NCBI GenBank assembly: GCA_028277645.1
Contig: JANQFV010000016.1
Location: 1-64,000 of the forward strand
Direction: 5' to 3'
DNA from: Phycisphaerae bacterium
Lineage (GTDB): Bacteria > Planctomycetota > Phycisphaerae > UBA1845 > Fen-1342
Length of the DNA: 64,000 nt
The notes beneath the pieces are model-generated. The model was not told the origin of the DNA. It saw nothing but the letters and a program-made list of their open reading frames with translations, and searched no databases. Positions 1 through 8,349 of this stretch are shown in pieces (positions within the stretch are counted from its first letter, which is position 1; each line of letters begins with the position of its first letter). The position numbers and the translations under genes were made by a program.

Positions 1-518
1 CTTAGCCGGGGCTCCGCGATCAAGTAAACCTCCATCATGCCGTTGCAGCCGCTGTCTTTCCCCGGAGCACAGAAAGACGTGTGATACCACCACTGTTGCC
101 CGTGGAAGACCCAGGAGCTCGCTCGGCAGGGCAGGGCATCGTAGCCGCCTTCCCAATTCGAACCGGCCACGCCGCAGTTCAGACCTCGAATCTCCCGCCA
201 CGTTCCCGCAATCTCGTCAAGGCTCTCAAGAACGTGTACTTTGGGGATGTTCTCGAAGTTGCGACGCCCCTTGTACTGCGTCCGGGCGTAGTCGTCATAG
301 AGCGTGACCAGCTTCGAGCCGGTGAGGGTGGGGGCCGCGAGCTTCGGCTCATCCAGCTTGCGACCGTTGGCCAGCCACCGGGCGAGAATCTCTTCGTACT
401 TGACCTGGGCGTCGGCAGAGCCCCATTCGCCGCAGTAAAAATCGCGACCGCTGAGCGTGACGACAGCCTTGCCGGACGGCTTGTGCAATCGAAGGGAAGG
501 AACACGTGGCGTAGGCAT
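1..518 (-). CDS. Integrase-N-terminus-like protein, partial (runs off window edge)
   Basis: An open frame of 172 codons starts with ATG at 518 and has no stop before the window edge, so the C-terminus is missing. The first ~55 residues (MPTPRVPSLRLHKPSGKAVV, then SGRDFYCGEWGSADAQ and EEILARWLANGRK) match what I know of the N-terminal arm region of planctomycete tyrosine recombinases (RLHKPSGQAVVTLxGRDxYLG). From about residue 80 the sequence no longer looks like an integrase: it is rich in Trp and Cys (SSWVFHGQQWWYHTSFCAPG) and no catalytic Arg/His/Tyr box is visible. It lies downstream of the tRNA-Pro 3' end on the same strand, the usual place for an integrase of a tRNA-borne element. It could be an intact divergent integrase, a chimera or a decayed gene; the window cannot decide. 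Confidence 0.5.
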   Translation of the reverse strand, partial: MPTPRVPSLRLHKPSGKAVVTLSGRDFYCGEWGSADAQVKYEEILARWLANGRKLDEPKLAAPTLTGSKLVTLYDDYARTQYKGRRNFENIPKVHVLESLDEIAGTWREIRGLNCGVAGSNWEGGYDALPCRASSWVFHGQQWWYHTSFCAPGKDSGCNGMMEVYLIAEPRL

Positions 519-537
519 GTGAGCGACCTCCGAGCCG

Positions 538-562
538 AACCCGGTAGAGTACCGGGTTTTTT
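538..562 (+). terminator. Terminator-like hairpin facing the plus strand
   Basis: A perfect 9-bp inverted repeat, AACCCGGTA (538-546) and TACCGGGTT (550-558), has a 3-nt loop and is followed by a run of six T ending at 562. It has the shape of an intrinsic terminator for plus-strand transcription, yet no plus-strand gene is seen upstream. It sits between the tRNA-Pro gene and the integrase-like gene. Confidence 0.45.
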
Positions 563-635
563 GGCCTCCGAGCCGCTCTGCCCTCCACCGGGCAGGTATC
601 GCTATGTACAGCGATCGGCGTTACTTGCGATCCAT

Positions 636-709
636 CGGGGTGACTGGATTTGAACCAGCGACCTCTGCGTCCCGAACGCAGCGCTCTAGCCAGACTGAGC
701 CACACCCCG
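636..709 (-). tRNA. tRNA-Pro (anticodon CGG)
   Basis: The minus strand from 709 to 636 folds as a 74-nt cloverleaf. The acceptor stem pairs CGGGGTG with CACCCCG, the anticodon stem pairs CTGCG with CGCAG around the loop TTCGGGA, and the T arm contains GGTTCAAATCC. The anticodon is CGG followed by G37, as in proline tRNAs, and the CGGGGTG start is typical of tRNA-Pro. CCA is not encoded. The 3' half probably served as the attachment site for the element whose integrase-like gene starts at 518. Confidence 0.93.
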
Positions 710-824
710 GCTCTAAGCCGCCATCTCCGGCGGACAAATCATCTTACCAGCTTCACCCGCCAAGGCAAGCCGCGAGTTGGTGCGTGCGACCGATGGACTT
801 ATCGGGCAGCGGAACCGCCAGTTC

Positions 825-850
825 CGTTCCCACGTTCGCACTTTCCCACA
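825..850. repeat. Degenerate TTCCCAC-word repeat
   Basis: This short stretch repeats the words GTTCCCAC and CTTTCCCAC. The same words recur at 4191-4219 (other strand) and 30813-30892. It lies in the gap between tRNA-Pro and the end of valS. Confidence 0.45.
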
Positions 851-878
851 GCCACAGCCGAGGGCGGCTGTGCTCCGT

Positions 879-3800
879 TCAGCCGCCCAGGTCCGCCAGA
901 TTCCGATCGAGCGTGGCCAGGCGGTCCTTCATCTCCGCGAGCCTGCCGCGTTCCTGCTCGACCACCGCCGCCGGGGCCTTGGAGACGAAGCCCTCGTTCG
1001 ACAGTTTCGCCGTCAGCCGTTCCAGGTGGCCGTTGAGCGCGTTGCGCTCCTTCTGGAGCCGCTTCTTCTCCGCCGCCAGGTCCATCAGGCCGCCCAGCGG
1101 CACATAGACCTCGACGCCGCGGAGCACCTGCGTCGCGGACTCATCCGGCTTGGTCACGTCGGCACCGACCTCGACCTGCTCACACCGGCCCAGCCGCTCG
1201 AGCACGGTCACCTGCGCCGCGAGCCCGTCCGCGATGCTCGCGTCGGCCCGGATGACGGCGCGCGGGAGCTTGCCTATCGCCGGCTGCTTGCTGCCCGACC
1301 GACTGGTGTTGATCCGCGCCAGCGTGTCGCGGAGTGCGCGGATCACGTCCTGTAACGCGTCGATCTCGCGTTCGACTTGCTCGTCGCGCTGGCCTGCCTC
1401 CGGCCACGCCGCCTTGATCAGCGCCGGCTCGGCGTCGCGCAGTTCGCTCAGCCCGCGGCGTGGCGCCACCGCGCCCAGCTTCTTCCACAGCGCCTCGGTA
1501 ACAAACGGCATCACCGGGTGCATCATGCGCAGTGACTGATCCAGCACGTGTGCCAGCACCCTACGCGCCACGTCGGCGGACGCGTCCGCCTTCGGCTGCA
1601 CCTTGCCGTCGGTCCCGCGCTCGAACAGCCGCGGCTTGACCAGTTCGACATACCAGTCACAGAAGTCGTTCCAGAAGAAGTTGTACAGCGTGTTGGCGAC
1701 CTCATTGATCTGATACCGCGCGAATCGCCGATCGATCTCGCCAATCGCCCCCGCCAAACGCGACAGAATCCACCGATCCTCAACACCCAGCGCGTCCGCA
1801 CCGACCTGCGTCCCTGCGTCCCTCTGCCCCTTCGTCCCTTCCAGGTTCGAAATGACGAATCCTGTCGAAGCCTGCCAGACTTTGTTGCAGAAATTCCGGC
1901 CAAGCTCGAACTTCGGCGACGTGGTCAGGCCCAGCCCGTGCTTCTCGTGCAAGTCAGCGCCGGCGACGCGCGTCGCGAACTCCTGCTTGCACTTCTCGCA
2001 CTTCACGGTCTTACGGCCGTAGTGATGCGGCTTCTGTCCGAACTCGGCCTCGCAGTGCGGGCAGATGTAATCGACCGGCAGCCGGGCGTCCTGCGTCTCG
2101 CTGTCCATCTGAGCCATGGTGAAGCGCAGCGCGTCGGTGCCGTAGAGCTGAATGATGTCGAGCGGGTCGACGCCATTCCCGGTCGACTTGCTCATCCGCC
2201 GACCCTGTCCGTCCTGAATGACCGGGTGGATGTGCACATGACTGAACGGCACGCGTCCGATGAAGTGCAGCCCGGTCATCACCATGCGGGCGACCCAGAG
2301 CGTGATGATGTCACGCGACGTGACGAGCACTGTGGTCGGGTAGAAGTAGGCGAGGTCGGAGGCGGGGATTGAGGATTGAGGGTTGAGGGTTGAGGGTTGG
2401 GTGGCGGGGGCTTCACTTAATCCCTCAATCCCAGAATCCCTGAATCGCTTCCCATAATTGTCCGGCCAGCCCAGTGTGCTGAACGGCCACAACGCCGAGC
2501 TGAACCAGGTGTCGAGGACGTCGGGGTCTTGCTCGAAGCCGTTTGCCTGCGCGAACTCGGCAAACGCTCGCTGGAAATCCGGCCGGGGGCAGAAGAACCC
2601 CTTCATTCCGGTGTTAGCCAGAATTGTCTTGCTACGTTGCTGAAAGTCCTTGTGCTCCTCAAACGCCTCATGCCAGACCTTCTCCTCGTCGATCCACGTC
2701 TGAAGTGTGACCTCTACGTCTGGCACCCGTTCTGCTGACAACACGCCAGTGAAACGCCACACCGGAATCCGATGCCCCCACCAGAGCTGGCGGCTGATGC
2801 ACCAGTCTCGTTTTTCGCCGAGCCAGTCTAAGTAGGTCTTTTCGTAGCGCTGGGGATAGAACGTCACGCGGCCGTCGCGGGCGGCTTCCATCGCCGACTC
2901 GGCCAGGTCCGCCATCTTCACGAACCACTGCTTGCTCAGCATCGGCTCGATCGGCGTCTTGGAGCGGTCGCTATGCCCGACGTCGTGCTCGTAGTCCTCG
3001 ATCTGGTCCATCAGCCCCAGCGATTCGAGATCGGCGACGACCTTCTCGCGCGCGTCATAGCGATCCTGCCCCGCGTACGCCCCACCATTCTCGTTGATCT
3101 TCCCATCTGTGGTCAGGATGTTGATCATCGCCAGGTTGTTCCGCTGGCCGCAGGCATAGTCATTCGGATCGTGCCCGGGCGTGACCTTTACACAGCCCGT
3201 CCCCAGTTCCATCTTCGCCAGCAGACCGTCCGCGACAATCGGGATCGCGCGATTCTGCAGCGGCAACAGCACGTAGCGGCCGTGCAGGTCCTGATACCGC
3301 TCGTCGCTCGGATGTACGCAAACCGCCGTATCACCGAGCATGGTCTCCGGCCGCGTGGTCGCGACCGAGAGGTAGTCCGTTCCCATGCGCGCGTCTTCGC
3401 CCGTCGCGCGGGCGATCGCTTTCCGCGCCACGTCCTCCGGCATCTCGCGCATCGCCGGCGCGGCCAGCCCGGCGGACTCCTCCTCCGTCAGCACCGGATA
3501 GCGATAGTGCCAGAACTTGCCCTTCACCGTCTCGTGGATGATCTCGTCGTCCGCGACAGCGGTCTGCAAATACGCGTCCCAATTCACCAGCCGCAGCCCG
3601 CGGTAGATCAGCCCCGCCTTGAACCACTGGAAGAAGACCTCATAGACGGCTTTCGCGCAGACCTCGTCGAGCGTGAAGCGCGTCCGGTCCCAGTCGCACG
3701 ACGCCCCCAGCCGCCGCAATTGACCGAGAATGCGGCCGCCGTAGTCCTCCTTCCACTCCCAGATCTTTTTGACGAGCCCCTCGCGGCCAAGCTCGTGGCG

Positions 3801-4109
3801 GGTGATATTTTCGGTTTCCTTGAGCTGCTTCTCGACGACGGCTTGTGTCGCGATGCCGGCGTGGTCGGTGCCGGGCATCCACATCGCCTCGTAACCGCGC
3901 ATGCGGTGATAGCGGATCAGCGTGTCCTGCACGGTGTTGTTGAGGGCGTGGCCGAGGTGCAGCGCGCCGGTGACGTTCGGCAGCGGGATATCGATCACGT
4001 ACGGCGGCCGCTCCGCGTTCGGTTCGGCGTGGAAGTAGCCGCCAGCCTCCCAGAACTCATAGATCTCGGCCTCGACGGCATGCGGATCGTAACTGCCACC
4101 GTTGCTCAT
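879..4109 (-). CDS. valS: Valyl-tRNA synthetase
   Basis: This class I aminoacyl-tRNA synthetase charges tRNA-Val in the cytoplasm. The 1076-aa product has the HIGH motif as HLGH (near residue 52, after PLPNVTGAL), the KMSKS motif as RRMSKSTGNG, a zinc-knuckle insert (CPHCEAEF and CEKCKQEF), the anticodon-binding domain and a C-terminal coiled coil (AAEKKRLQKERNAL). It is longer than usual bacterial ValRS (~880-950 aa). Part of the excess is two low-complexity in-frame inserts, roughly residues 551-583 and 754-771, encoded by degenerate DNA repeats (see findings). The start at 4109 has the ribosome-binding sequence GGGAG six bases upstream. The gene stands alone, 182 bp downstream of the floA cluster. 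Confidence 0.97.
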   Translation of the reverse strand: MSNGGSYDPHAVEAEIYEFWEAGGYFHAEPNAERPPYVIDIPLPNVTGALHLGHALNNTVQDTLIRYHRMRGYEAMWMPGTDHAGIATQAVVEKQLKETENITRHELGREGLVKKIWEWKEDYGGRILGQLRRLGASCDWDRTRFTLDEVCAKAVYEVFFQWFKAGLIYRGLRLVNWDAYLQTAVADDEIIHETVKGKFWHYRYPVLTEEESAGLAAPAMREMPEDVARKAIARATGEDARMGTDYLSVATTRPETMLGDTAVCVHPSDERYQDLHGRYVLLPLQNRAIPIVADGLLAKMELGTGCVKVTPGHDPNDYACGQRNNLAMINILTTDGKINENGGAYAGQDRYDAREKVVADLESLGLMDQIEDYEHDVGHSDRSKTPIEPMLSKQWFVKMADLAESAMEAARDGRVTFYPQRYEKTYLDWLGEKRDWCISRQLWWGHRIPVWRFTGVLSAERVPDVEVTLQTWIDEEKVWHEAFEEHKDFQQRSKTILANTGMKGFFCPRPDFQRAFAEFAQANGFEQDPDVLDTWFSSALWPFSTLGWPDNYGKRFRDSGIEGLSEAPATQPSTLNPQSSIPASDLAYFYPTTVLVTSRDIITLWVARMVMTGLHFIGRVPFSHVHIHPVIQDGQGRRMSKSTGNGVDPLDIIQLYGTDALRFTMAQMDSETQDARLPVDYICPHCEAEFGQKPHHYGRKTVKCEKCKQEFATRVAGADLHEKHGLGLTTSPKFELGRNFCNKVWQASTGFVISNLEGTKGQRDAGTQVGADALGVEDRWILSRLAGAIGEIDRRFARYQINEVANTLYNFFWNDFCDWYVELVKPRLFERGTDGKVQPKADASADVARRVLAHVLDQSLRMMHPVMPFVTEALWKKLGAVAPRRGLSELRDAEPALIKAAWPEAGQRDEQVEREIDALQDVIRALRDTLARINTSRSGSKQPAIGKLPRAVIRADASIADGLAAQVTVLERLGRCEQVEVGADVTKPDESATQVLRGVEVYVPLGGLMDLAAEKKRLQKERNALNGHLERLTAKLSNEGFVSKAPAAVVEQERGRLAEMKDRLATLDRNLADLGG
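1806..1840. repeat. Degenerate GCGTCCCT repeat inside valS
   Basis: The words TGCGTCCC, TGCGTCCC and TTCGTCCC follow each other within the valS reading frame and encode part of the insert GTKGQRDAGTQ. The same words form the intergenic repeat at 57935-57975. Confidence 0.5.
2366..2446. repeat. GATTGAGGGTTGAGG minisatellite-like repeat inside valS
   Basis: Four to five tandem copies of a ~7-bp unit (TTGAGGG) at 2371-2401 are followed at 2419-2446 by the opposite-strand words AATCCCTCAATCCC and AATCCCTGAATC. The block sits inside the valS frame and encodes the low-complexity insert TQPSTLNPQSSIP. Related words occur at 26778-26810, 32418-32469 and 57821-57857. Confidence 0.55.
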
Positions 4110-4190
4110 AACGGCTCCCGGGTAACGTCCTCAGGTCTACAAACCAGTAAGTGTAGCTTCCCCGTGGCGCAGGTGCCAAGCCAAGGCGTG

Positions 4191-4292
4191 GGGAGGTGGG
4201 AACGTGGGAAGGTGAGAACGGCCCGCACGCCGAAATCTGAGCCACGAGCGAGGCGCCTCTCTTGTTTCGGCGTTTCGACGTCTCGGCGTTTC
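4191..4292. repeat. Two degenerate simple-repeat blocks between valS and its upstream neighbour
   Basis: Positions 4191-4219 repeat GGTGGGAACGTGGGAAGG, the reverse complement of the TTCCCAC words at 825 and 30864. Positions 4264-4292 repeat TTTCGGCG, TTTCGACG and TCTCGGCG, related in the opposite strand to ACCGAGACGCCGAAACC at 60308-60330. Together they fill most of the 182-bp gap between valS and the proline-rich membrane protein gene. Confidence 0.45.
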
Positions 4293-4831
4293 TACTGCAT
4301 TCCCACCGGCGGGCCGAGCACTTCGCGCAGGACGATCGCCGTCCGCAATGACTGGCGTGAGCGCAGCATCTTGCGCAACTCGCGACCAGCGGGTGACGGA
4401 GCATGGCGTTCGGGCCGAACCATGGCCGCTTCCGCAAGCGTGGGGATGGGGACCGTGACTGTCGGCTTAGCCTGCGGCGTGGGCGCGACGTCCTCGTCCA
4501 ACTCCACAACGACCGGCTCCAACTCCACCGGCCGCGGAGCAGAAACCGGAACCGGGCGTGGTCGGGCCGGCCGCGCCACCGTAGGCGGAACCTTCACCTG
4601 CGGACGCGAAGGTGGACGTTCCACACGCTCCGATCCCGGCCGCGGCTTCGGTGTCGGCGGCCGGGACGGCCCCTTCGAGGTCGGCGTCTGCGGCAGGTCT
4701 TTCTCTTTCTTCTTCTTGCCGAGGATGCCGCCGAGCAGACTCAGGAGGAGGATCGCGCCATAGACGATGAGCTGCACCGGCGACTCATCGCTTTGGGCGA
4801 GCATCAGGAGTTGTGCGGCCAGGCCAGCCAT
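4292..4831 (-). CDS. Small proline-rich membrane protein downstream of floA
   Basis: I do not recognise the family. The 179-aa product has an N-terminal hydrophobic stretch (about residues 18-37, IVYGAILLLSLLGGILG), then a basic cluster KKKKEKD and a long Pro/Arg/Val-rich region (about 50-140) of low complexity. The C-terminus is a more ordered charged segment (LRKMLRSRQSLRTAIVL). This suggests a one-pass membrane protein with a cytoplasmic disordered tail. The ATG lies 3 bp after the floA stop, so the gene is probably the third gene of the nfeD-floA operon, the position of the unrelated yqfB in Bacillus. The tight spacing implies a role in the same membrane-domain machinery, which is inference only. 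Confidence 0.7.
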   Translation of the reverse strand: MAGLAAQLLMLAQSDESPVQLIVYGAILLLSLLGGILGKKKKEKDLPQTPTSKGPSRPPTPKPRPGSERVERPPSRPQVKVPPTVARPARPRPVPVSAPRPVELEPVVVELDEDVAPTPQAKPTVTVPIPTLAEAAMVRPERHAPSPAGRELRKMLRSRQSLRTAIVLREVLGPPVGMQ

Positions 4832-4834
4832 GGC

Positions 4835-5860
4835 TTACGTCGTGCTCCCGCCGGGCGACGGCGTCGGCCCCTCATCGGGATTGCCAATGCTGTCGCGCAT
4901 GTTCGTATCGGCCTGGATGTTGCGCAGGCGGTAGTAGTCCATGATGCCGAGATTGCCGCTGCGGAAGGCTTCCGCGATCGCCTTGGGCACCTCCGCCTCG
5001 GCCAACACGACCAGGGCTCGATTCTCGGCGACCTTGGCAATGTTTTCCTGCTCCTGGGCGATGGCCAGCGCGCGACGCTTCTCAGCCTCGGCTTGAAAGC
5101 GCTTCTTGTCCGCCTCGGCCTGGTCAGCCTGAAGCCGGGCACCGATGTTCGTACCGACGTCGATGTCGGCGATGTCGATGGAGAGGATTTCGTACGCCGT
5201 CCCCGCGTCGAGTCCTTTTTCCAGCACGGCGCGTGAAATACTGTCCGGGTTCTCCAGTACGTCCTTGTGCGTGTCGGCCGAGCCGATCGCGGAGACAATG
5301 CCCTCGCCGACACGGGCGACGACCGTCTCTTCGGTCGCACCACCGACCAGACGCTGAATATTGGTCCGCACCGTCACACGCGCCCGCACCTTGAGCTGAA
5401 TGCCGTCCTGGGACACGGCGTCGATCGTCGTTCGACCGGCGCTGGGATCGGGACAGTCGATGACTTTGGGATTCACGCTGGTCTGGACGGCGTCGACGAT
5501 CTTGCGGCCGGCGAGGTCGATCGCGCACGCGGTCCGAAAATCCAGCGTCATCTTCGCCCGCTGCGCAGAGATCAACGCCTGCACGACGTCCGGCACGCGG
5601 CCGCTGGCGAGATAGTGATTTTCGAGATCGGTCGTCGTGATGTCCGTCAGCCCCGCTTTCCAGGCCTGAATTTTCGTGTGGACGATCACACTGCCGTTTA
5701 CGCGCCGCAGGAACATTCCGATCAGCTCGGACCACGAAACGGACGCGCGCGCCGACAGGGCGGTAATCCACAGCCGCCCAAAATTGACGATCACGATGAA
5801 CGCAAAAAAGGCGAACAGCAGCGCCAGAACACCAAACACGAGCCAGACCCACTGTGGCAT
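4835..5860 (-). CDS. floA: Flotillin-like protein FloA
   Basis: FloA forms membrane-bound assemblies that organise functional lipid microdomains. The 341-aa product begins with a strongly hydrophobic hairpin ([20 protein letters not shown], about 5-27). Next come the family's conserved N-terminal region ([13 protein letters not shown]), the SPFH/PHB-like domain, and a coiled Ala/Glu-rich stretch ([20 protein letters not shown], about 240-280). Length matches the family (~330 aa). ATG at 5860 is preferred over the ATG at 5866 because AAAGGG lies seven bases before it. It follows nfeD by 19 bp, the classic nfeD-floA operon order. Confidence 0.95.
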   Translation of the reverse strand: MPQWVWLVFGVLALLFAFFAFIVIVNFGRLWITALSARASVSWSELIGMFLRRVNGSVIVHTKIQAWKAGLTDITTTDLENHYLASGRVPDVVQALISAQRAKMTLDFRTACAIDLAGRKIVDAVQTSVNPKVIDCPDPSAGRTTIDAVSQDGIQLKVRARVTVRTNIQRLVGGATEETVVARVGEGIVSAIGSADTHKDVLENPDSISRAVLEKGLDAGTAYEILSIDIADIDVGTNIGARLQADQAEADKKRFQAEAEKRRALAIAQEQENIAKVAENRALVVLAEAEVPKAIAEAFRSGNLGIMDYYRLRNIQADTNMRDSIGNPDEGPTPSPGGSTT

Positions 5861-5879
5861 GAGCATTCCCTTTTACGAT

Positions 5880-7496
5880 TCAGGCAGTGTCCGCGCCGTC
5901 CTCCGGCAGCGGACGGACCCAGATTTCCATTCCGTCGCGTCGTATAACCTGCACGCGCTGGCCGGGCTCGATGTACTCACCCTGGCTACGCACGTCGACG
6001 ATCTCCTGACCGAAGCGCGCCTGCCCGGCGGGTTTCAGCACGCCGGTGACCACGCCGACGTCGCCTTCGCGCGCGACCCCCGGATGGGCGTCACCTACCG
6101 TCAGTTCCTGAGCCCGCGGGTTGGCGGTGAAAATGCCGGTCGCGATCCGCGACTCGGGCAGGAACCGCACGATGGCCGCGAGTCCGATCGCCGAGACGGC
6201 GAGGCTTCCCAGCAGCACCTGCAAGCCGAGCACAAACCCCTGCCAGACATTGGTCAGGTCCGGAAACGCCAACGGCGGCAGATCGGGCTCGACGCGCACG
6301 AAGCTCGCCAGAATCGCGACCAGCACCGCGAGCACGCCGAGCCCCCCCGCGATGCCAAAGCCTGGCAGCACAAAGATCTCGATGCCCAGCAGCACCATCC
6401 CGACCGCGAATAGAATCAGCGGCCAGTAGTTCTCCAGCCCGGCCGCGTATGGGGCGGCCAGAAATATCGCCAGCGCCACGAGCGCGGTCACGCCGGGCAG
6501 AATGAGCCCCGGCGACTGAAACTCGATATAGCCCCCGATCAGCACGATCACCAGCAGGAGACCGCGCACGAGCGGGCTGTTGAGCCAGGCGGCGAACAGC
6601 TCCCAGCCAGTCTGCTCGAGTTGGAGCGAAAACCGGCTCAGGCCTAGTTCTGAGGTCAGGTCACTCCCCGTCGACACAATGCCGCGGGCAAACCCGAAGG
6701 CGACGGCGTCGTTGGCCCCCATCGTCAACAGGGTATCTGCACGGTCGACGGGCTGTTCCACGGGGTAGTCGGTACCGTCACCGGTGGTGTAGTTCTCGAC
6801 CAGCTTCCATTCCGGCTCTTCCGGCTCTTCGATTTCATCGATGCGGCTGCGTTTCTCCTCGCCCGTCACGAATTCCCGGACGCTGCTGTCGTCGACGCGC
6901 TCGAGCCACCAGACTTCCTCACCCACGGTGACCATGGCGCGAGCCAGGGCTTGGTTGTAGCCATTCCTGGCCGCAGCATCGCGGAACTTCTGGAGAATCG
7001 GACTCTCCGCCTTGGCCCGCTCGGTCTCACCCAGTTCCTGGACCCCGCCGCCGGGGACCATGATGATCGGCGCGCAATCGCCGATCGAAGACGACGGACT
7101 CATCCAGATCTCGTCGCAGGCCACGGAAATCAGCGCCCCCGCGGAATAGGCCTCCGGATTCACCCAAGCGACCGTGTGTCCCTCGAATCGCTCGATGGCC
7201 CTGAAGATGTCCAGCGCACTGGTCACCAGGCCGCCCGGCGTGTCCATCTCGAAGATGACCGTCTGCACCCCTGCCTCGCGGGCCGCCTCCAGCCGCCGAT
7301 CGACGCTGTCACGCATGATGTCGTCGATGGTCCCGCGGATGGGAATGACTGCCGCCCGACCGGGCTCGTCCCCTGATCCCAGGGTCCAGGGCGAGAGCCA
7401 GCCCAGCGTCAGGGCTACCACGCCGACGCTGACGAAAATCCGTCGCACGACCCGAAACCTGTCGGCACCGATCCGCCGTCTGGTACGCATCACCAT
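5880..7496 (-). CDS. NfeD family membrane serine protease (long form)
   Basis: Long NfeD proteins join a ClpP-class serine protease domain to a membrane region and a C-terminal OB-fold, and work with flotillins. Here a signal/TM segment (about 22-40) precedes the protease domain (about 45-300, VIPIRGTIDD, FEMDTPGGLVTSALDI, and the nucleophile region AYSAGALIS). Several TM helices follow (about 310-440, GLLLVIVLIGGYIEF and later stretches), and a C-terminal NfeD beta-domain (about 460-538, VGDAHPGVAREGDVGVVTGV). Length 538 aa fits the long form. ATG at 7496 has GGGAGG eight bases upstream. A Lys partner for the catalytic Ser was not identified with confidence. Confidence 0.92.
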   Translation of the reverse strand: MVMRTRRRIGADRFRVVRRIFVSVGVVALTLGWLSPWTLGSGDEPGRAAVIPIRGTIDDIMRDSVDRRLEAAREAGVQTVIFEMDTPGGLVTSALDIFRAIERFEGHTVAWVNPEAYSAGALISVACDEIWMSPSSSIGDCAPIIMVPGGGVQELGETERAKAESPILQKFRDAAARNGYNQALARAMVTVGEEVWWLERVDDSSVREFVTGEEKRSRIDEIEEPEEPEWKLVENYTTGDGTDYPVEQPVDRADTLLTMGANDAVAFGFARGIVSTGSDLTSELGLSRFSLQLEQTGWELFAAWLNSPLVRGLLLVIVLIGGYIEFQSPGLILPGVTALVALAIFLAAPYAAGLENYWPLILFAVGMVLLGIEIFVLPGFGIAGGLGVLAVLVAILASFVRVEPDLPPLAFPDLTNVWQGFVLGLQVLLGSLAVSAIGLAAIVRFLPESRIATGIFTANPRAQELTVGDAHPGVAREGDVGVVTGVLKPAGQARFGQEIVDVRSQGEYIEPGQRVQVIRRDGMEIWVRPLPEDGADTA

Positions 7497-7764
7497 CTTC
7501 CGTGCCTCCCCACATCCGTAGCCGGAATGGGTCTGACGACCACGTCCGACCGCTCATTTTACCTCAATCATAGGTATCTCGCGACGGGGCGTCCGACATG
7601 ATCCGACGGTTCTCGGCCCGCTCCCGCGCGGCCGCTCCGGTCACGGCGTGCTGCCCAGATGTCACTCGCGCTGGCTCGCGTACTCAACTTACGCGCAGAA
7701 ATTCCCGATACGCAAGGGAAGTTACAGTGGCCACGACGAACAGCAAGCAATTGTGGAGAGCCAA

Positions 7765-8229
7765 ATGCCCCCGAGAAAGACCTACTACAGCAATCGCAAG
7801 CAGAACAACCGCAAGAACTACGGCACCACCGCCAAGAAGTCGAACACGCAGGGTACCAACTACGCGTGCAACTCGCCCAAGTTCAAGATCGCCAAGACTG
7901 AATGCGAGTGGAGGATGGGCTCCTATCGCAACGTGTATTCGCAGTTCAATCGCACGAACAGCAAGACCACCTTCTCCCCCACCGCTGCGAACAAGTGGAC
8001 CCGCTACATCAACAGTGGCGCCCGCGTCTACAAGTTCAGCACGACCGACTTCACCAAGTTCTTCGGTCAGCAGTGGAAGAACTGGACCCCCACCACCGCC
8101 AAGCAGTACATGAAGAAGAAGTTCGGCCCGGCGATCAAGGACGTGACCCGCGGCAACAACAACTGCTGGTTGGTTGCCACCACCAAGACTGTCACCGGTC
8201 GGCCCTTCACCAATTATACCTGGAAGTAG
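7765..8229 (+). CDS. Orphan very basic protein, probably highly expressed
   Basis: I do not recognise this 154-aa protein. It starts with ATG at 7765 (GGAG six bases upstream); the frame is open further upstream but without typical coding character. It is rich in Lys, Arg, Asn, Thr, Tyr and Trp and has only four acidic residues and three Cys, with no signal peptide or TM segment. Segments such as KTYYSNRKQNNRKNYG at the N-terminus and QQWKNWTPTTAKQYMKKKFG near residue 105 suggest a nucleic-acid- or polyanion-binding protein. Codon choice is narrow (AAG, AAC, ACC, TTC), as in abundant proteins, and a strong terminator follows at 8301. It is monocistronic. Binding function is inference. Confidence 0.82.
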   Translation: MPPRKTYYSNRKQNNRKNYGTTAKKSNTQGTNYACNSPKFKIAKTECEWRMGSYRNVYSQFNRTNSKTTFSPTAANKWTRYINSGARVYKFSTTDFTKFFGQQWKNWTPTTAKQYMKKKFGPAIKDVTRGNNNCWLVATTKTVTGRPFTNYTWK

Positions 8230-8300
8230 TCCCTTCGCTCTGAGTTTCTACGAGCGGATTCGCAAACAGAACGGATAGGCTACTTGCTGGTTCGTCGATC

Positions 8301-8337
8301 GGCGGCTCGCCCGGGTGTGGCGAGCCGCCCATTTTTT
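8301..8337 (+). terminator. Intrinsic terminator of the basic-protein gene
   Basis: An 11-bp perfect stem, GGCGGCTCGCC (8301-8311) and GGCGAGCCGCC (8319-8329), with a 7-nt loop, is followed by six T (8332-8337). It lies 72 bp after the stop at 8229. Confidence 0.9.
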
Positions 8338-8349
8338 GCGCCGCCAGTG

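Noticed and set aside
179..505. Other minus-strand frames over the integrase-like gene (108 and 118 codons)
   Set aside because: They are Arg/Ser-rich shadows; only the third frame shows the RLHKPSG integrase-like start.
2973..4763. Plus-strand open frame of 596 codons over valS and the next gene
   Set aside because: The product has no family features and spans two well-supported genes on the other strand.
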